Shown piece by piece: positions 61,123 through 64,000 of a stretch of 64,000 bases of DNA. Source of the stretch: Streptomyces umbrinus (lineage in GTDB: Bacteria; Actinomycetota; Actinomycetes; Streptomycetales; Streptomycetaceae); contig NZ_JAUSZI010000002.1 in NCBI RefSeq assembly GCF_030817415.1, positions 3,968,001 through 4,032,000 of the forward strand. Reading direction: 5' to 3'. The notes beneath the pieces are model-generated. The model was not told where the DNA came from, ran no database searches, and worked only from the letters and a program-made list of their open reading frames with translations. A program made the translations under genes and the position numbers. The stretch's first letter is position 1, and every line of letters starts with the position of its first letter.

Positions 61123-61626
61123 CTAACGGTCCGCCACTCTCATTTCGAACCATGTCGTCTTGCCGCGAGGCAGGAGGTCCACGCCCCAGCGGTCGGAGAG
61201 TTTGTCGACGAGGAACAGGCCCCGGCCGCTCACGTCCATTTCCTGGACCGGCATGAGGCAGGGGAGGCCACGGGAGGGGTCACGGACCTCGATCCGGATC
61301 CAGCCCCGGCGGCGGCGCATACGGAGCCCGAACACCCTCGCGCCGGTGTGCCGCACGGCATTGCCCACCAACTCCGAGACCAGTAGGACCGCATCCTCGG
61401 TCATCTTCGGCGAGAGCCCCCAGTGACGCAGAACCACGACCTGGGTCAGCCGACGCGCGGTGGCCGCGGACTCGGGCCGGGAGGGCAACGGCACCTCCCC
61501 CTCGGTCGGATTGCCGAACAACTCCAGCGCCTTGAGCGCGTGTTCGTCCTCGACCGCGGGCGACCAGCGCGCCGCGGTCGCACTCCCGTGCCGCCGCGGC
61601 TGTTCGATACCCTCCAGCCCCGCCAT
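61123..61626 (-). CDS. Anti-sigma-factor-type ATPase (HATPase_c, SpoIIAB/RsbW family)
   Basis: 167 residues from ATG 61626. The HATPase N box is LLVSELVGNAVRHTG (Glu85, Asn89); G1 box IEVRDPSRGL and G2 GRGLFLVDKLSDRWGV follow. Streptomyces encode dozens of such single-domain kinases/anti-sigma factors; target sigma or partner is not known. Its frame is open up to 61785 but the family domain begins after 61626. Upstream DNA has a TTAAGGCT-type dyad. Confidence 0.88.
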   Translation of the reverse strand: MAGLEGIEQPRRHGSATAARWSPAVEDEHALKALELFGNPTEGEVPLPSRPESAATARRLTQVVVLRHWGLSPKMTEDAVLLVSELVGNAVRHTGARVFGLRMRRRRGWIRIEVRDPSRGLPCLMPVQEMDVSGRGLFLVDKLSDRWGVDLLPRGKTTWFEMRVADR

Positions 61627-61960
61627 GCCCCCATCATGGCCGCCCAGAGGCCCCGTCGGGGGCGTTCCGGAGGAATACGCCCCCCGGAACCCCCCATTCC
61701 GCCCGATTCGATCGGCATATGCCAGCGGCAGTTCGGTAGTGACCACAGCCCGCCTGACCTGCGGGAACAGCCTCGTTCGGGGCAATCGCCCGCCGCACCC
61801 GACAAGGAAGCCTTAAGATTGCCTTAAGGCTCGGATAAACCGCCCCTTCGAGGGACGCGGGTAAGACATCGCGTCAACTGCAAGTGGATCAGCGGAATTC
61901 GGCGGGTGACTTTCACGGCACCCACAACCCCTTGCCACCGGCCCTCGTCGCAGACCTCCG
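61627..61960. other. Upstream region of the anti-sigma-type ATPase gene
   Basis: No gene is supported. It contains an AT-rich dyad AGCCTTAA-N7-TTAAGGCT at 61809-61831. It also spans the end of the enoyl-CoA hydratase transcript. Confidence 0.45.
61809..61831 (-). promoter_or_regulatory. Candidate operator or promoter element upstream of the ATPase gene
   Basis: A perfect 8-bp dyad AGCCTTAA-GATTGCC-TTAAGGCT stands out in an otherwise GC-rich region, about 180 bases before the ATPase start. Purpose inferred. Confidence 0.4.
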
Positions 61961-62728
61961 TCAGAGGAACTTCGCCTTGCCCGGGCCCTCCTCCACGAAG
62001 CTCTTCATGCCCCGCTCCCGGTCCTCGGTGGCGAACAGCCCCGCGAACCAGTTGCGTTCGATGGCGAGTCCGGTCTCGATGTCCGTCTCCAGACCCGCGT
62101 CGACCGACTCCTTGGCGGCACGCAGCGCGAGCGCCGGCCCCTGGGCCAGTTTCGCGGCCCACGCGTGCGCCTCGGCGTACACCTCGTCGGCCGGTACGAC
62201 CCGGTCGACCAGGCCGAGCGACAGGGCCTCGTCGGCCTTGACCATGCGGCCGGTGAAGATGAGGTCCTTGGCCTTGGAGGGGCCGATCAGGCGGGACAGG
62301 CGCTGGGTGCCGCCCGCGCCCGGGATCAGTCCGAGCAGGATCTCGGGCTGGCCCAGCTTGGCGTTGTCCGCGGCGATGCGGAAGTCGGCACAGAGCGCCA
62401 ACTCGCAGCCCCCGCCCAGCGCGTAACCCGTGACCGCGGCGACGACCGGCTTGGGGATGCGGGTCACGGCGGTGAAGGAGTCCTGCAGGGCACGGGACCG
62501 TACGACCATCGCCGCGTGGTCCATGGCCTGCATCTCCTTGATGTCCGCGCCCGCCGCGAACACCTTCTCGCCGCCGTAGAGGATCACCGCGCGCACGTCC
62601 TCGCGGCGCGTGGCCTCCTCGGCGAGCTCCTTGAGGCGGTCCTGCGTGGCGACGTCCAGCGCGTTCATGGGCGGGCGGTCGAGACGGATCGTGCCGACAC
62701 CTTCGGCGACTTCGAGATGCACAGTCAT
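61961..62728 (-). CDS. Enoyl-CoA hydratase/isomerase family protein
   Basis: 255 residues; crotonase fold. FAAGADIKEMQAMDHAAMVV is the oxyanion-hole region (first catalytic site), GYALGGGCELALCADFRIAA is the second conserved region. Probably beta-oxidation hydratase: the catalytic Glu pair is visible in KLGQPEILLGLIPGAGGTQR. Precise substrate unknown. Confidence 0.93.
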   Translation of the reverse strand: MTVHLEVAEGVGTIRLDRPPMNALDVATQDRLKELAEEATRREDVRAVILYGGEKVFAAGADIKEMQAMDHAAMVVRSRALQDSFTAVTRIPKPVVAAVTGYALGGGCELALCADFRIAADNAKLGQPEILLGLIPGAGGTQRLSRLIGPSKAKDLIFTGRMVKADEALSLGLVDRVVPADEVYAEAHAWAAKLAQGPALALRAAKESVDAGLETDIETGLAIERNWFAGLFATEDRERGMKSFVEEGPGKAKFL

Positions 62729-62756
62729 GAAGGCAGGTTAACGGGGGCTAACGGCG

Positions 62757-62854
62757 ACGGCCCCGGTGTGCTCCGTCACAGGCCTCGGCCGATGTGGCCG
62801 TCACACGCCGACGGCCCCGGTGCACCGCGTCACAGAGGAGCACACCGGGGCCGT
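62757..62854 (-). terminator. Terminator region with alternative hairpins after the L,D-transpeptidase gene
   Basis: An 18-bp perfect inverted repeat (arms 62757-62774 and 62837-62854). A second left arm (ACGGCCCCGGTG, 62811-62822) can also pair with the same right arm (62843-62854). The 14-bp direct repeat CGACGGCCCCGGTG (62755-62768, 62809-62822) causes this. Confidence 0.65.
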
Positions 62855-62912
62855 ACAGCCGAAAGTCCGAGGACCTCAGGGCCGGAGGGGCGTGGTCAGC
62901 GCCCCCGGGCCG

Positions 62913-64000
62913 TCACGCCTTCCACTTCTGCCACGACATGTTCCAGCCGTTGAGCCCGTTGTCCGGGTCCACGATCCGGTCGTTGGAGTTCTTCACGACC
63001 ACCACGTCACCGACGATCGAGCGGTCGAAGAACCACGCGGCCGGTGCGCCGCGGTCGCCGCCGCCGCGCTGGTCGCGCAGGCCTATGCAGCCGTGGCTGG
63101 CGTTGTAGTTGCCGAAGGCGTCGCCGCCCCAGTAGTTGCCGTGGATGAAGGTGCCCGACGTGGTCAGCCGCATCGCGTCCGGCACGTCCTTGATGTCGTA
63201 CTCGCCGCCGTAGCCGACCGTCTCGCCGTTCATCCGGGTCACCCGGAGGCGCTCGGTGATGACCATCTGGCCGTTCCAGGTCTCGTAGCCGGGCTTGCCC
63301 GTCGTGACCGGGATGGTCTTGATGACCTTGCCGTCGCGCCTGACGGTCATCTTCTTGGTCTTGACGTCGACGGTGGAGACCTGGCTGCGGCCTATCGTGA
63401 ACTTCACGGTCTTGGCCTGCTCGCCGTAGACACCGGGCCTGCCCTCGACGCCGTCGAGGTTGAGCTTCACGGTGACCTTCGTACCGGGCTTCCAGTACTT
63501 CTCGGGGCGGAAGTCGAGGCGGTCGTTGCCGAACCAGTGGCCCTCGACGTCGACCGCCGGCTCGGTCTTGATGTCTATCGCCTTCTCGACGTCCTCGGGG
63601 TGCGTGATCCCCCGCGTGAAGTTGACCGAGAAGGTCGTCCCGACGCCGACCTTCGAGCCGTCCTCGGGCGTGAAGATGCCGACGAACGTGTTCTTCGGGG
63701 TCAGCGTGGTGAACGCCGACTCCTCCGCGGCCTCACGGCCCTCGGAGTCCTTGGCCACCGCGTGGACCTTGTACTTGGTGGACGCGGCGAGATGCGTGTC
63801 GGGCGTCCAGGTCGCGCCCCCGTCGGTGATCTTCCCCTCGACCGGGTTGCCCTTGGTGTCCTCGACCTCGACCTCGGTCAGCTTGCCCTTGGCCGCCGTC
63901 ACCTTGAGCGCGCCGCTGGTCTTCACACCGTCGGCGCCGTCCTTCGGGGCCACGGTCACGACCGCCTGCGAGACCTTGGTGTCCGCCTGGCCGGAATCCT
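62913..64000 (-). CDS. L,D-transpeptidase (YkuD) with Ig-like domains, N-terminus beyond the window
   Basis: Open from the right edge; 361 codons plus stop visible. Likely makes 3-3 peptidoglycan cross-links outside the membrane. The visible part begins with Ig-like segments (VTVAPKDGADGVKTSGALKV, and TFVGIFTPEDGSKVGVGTTF), then the YkuD domain with HGNYWGGDAF and catalytic SHGCIGLRD. The start, signal peptide and first residues lie outside the window. Confidence 0.95.
   Translation of the reverse strand, partial: DSGQADTKVSQAVVTVAPKDGADGVKTSGALKVTAAKGKLTEVEVEDTKGNPVEGKITDGGATWTPDTHLAASTKYKVHAVAKDSEGREAAEESAFTTLTPKNTFVGIFTPEDGSKVGVGTTFSVNFTRGITHPEDVEKAIDIKTEPAVDVEGHWFGNDRLDFRPEKYWKPGTKVTVKLNLDGVEGRPGVYGEQAKTVKFTIGRSQVSTVDVKTKKMTVRRDGKVIKTIPVTTGKPGYETWNGQMVITERLRVTRMNGETVGYGGEYDIKDVPDAMRLTTSGTFIHGNYWGGDAFGNYNASHGCIGLRDQRGGGDRGAPAAWFFDRSIVGDVVVVKNSNDRIVDPDNGLNGWNMSWQKWKA

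Overview
The window comes from the chromosomal core of a Streptomyces. The DNA is very GC-rich (by eye about 70% or more), third codon positions are almost always G or C, GTG starts are common and TTA codons are nearly absent. A 13-residue ilvB leader peptide, small actinobacterial proteins of unknown function and a gene order that matches, from memory, the SCO5515-to-SCO5458 part of the S. coelicolor chromosome all agree with this. I see no tRNA, rRNA, CRISPR array, insertion sequence or complete prophage. The only patch that looks foreign is at about 55.85-56.7 kb.

Layout. 1-5 kb: amino-acid biosynthesis, with serA (cut by the window edge) and the ilvB-ilvN-ilvC operon behind a leader-peptide attenuator. 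5-12 kb: a membrane PAS-GGDEF protein with a degenerate EAL domain, a 2-hydroxyacid dehydrogenase, an aldo/keto reductase, a sugar-dehydrogenase-like lipoprotein and a DUF6191-like protein. 12-20 kb: a large LuxR-type (LAL) regulator preceded by an 18-bp-periodic repeat tract, two small proteins, a GNAT acetyltransferase and an MMPL exporter with a candidate operator. 20-24 kb: the amidotransferase genes gatC-gatA-small ORF-gatB. 24-30 kb: a second GGDEF-EAL protein (RmdB-like, with an in-frame TTA codon), ligA and a MetE-like methionine synthase. 30-37 kb: an SDR, a LOG-family protein, a methyltransferase, a DUF427 protein, an alpha/beta hydrolase, mnmA, a Tat-like amidase and a cysteine desulfurase. 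37-41 kb: two small membrane proteins divergent from a FabR-like TetR regulator, an APSG-repeat lipoprotein, a thioesterase and a TRIC-type channel. 41-47 kb: an oligopeptide/dipeptide ABC transporter operon in the order permease, binding protein, permease, ATPase, ATPase. 47-50 kb: two SseB-like proteins and a P-loop protein. 50-55 kb: tandem glycine riboswitch, gcvT, gcvH, glyA and sdaA. 55-57 kb: a GH25 muramidase and a split endonuclease-VII-like gene. 57-64 kb: MOSC protein, F420/NADP oxidoreductase-like protein, EF-hand protein, MerR regulator, GNAT, a secreted ScARP/Scabin-type ADP-ribosyltransferase, an anti-sigma-type ATPase, enoyl-CoA hydratase and an L,D-transpeptidase cut by the window edge.

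How the genes work together. The gcvT-gcvH-glyA-sdaA set moves excess glycine to one-carbon units, serine and then pyruvate, and the riboswitch switches it on when glycine is present; a predicted pairing between aptamer 2 and the gcvT ribosome binding site offers a mechanism. Cysteine desulfurase and MnmA fit the sulfur relay for tRNA 2-thiouridine. GatCAB makes Gln-tRNA (and Asn-tRNA) by transamidation. Two GGDEF/EAL proteins, one with a degenerate EAL and one with a TTA codon, suggest separate inputs to cyclic di-GMP. The most interesting items are the riboswitch switching model, the TTA-containing RmdB-like gene, the split endonuclease VII gene beside a muramidase, the secreted DNA-type ADP-ribosyltransferase, and the hexapeptide-coding repeat in front of the LAL regulator.
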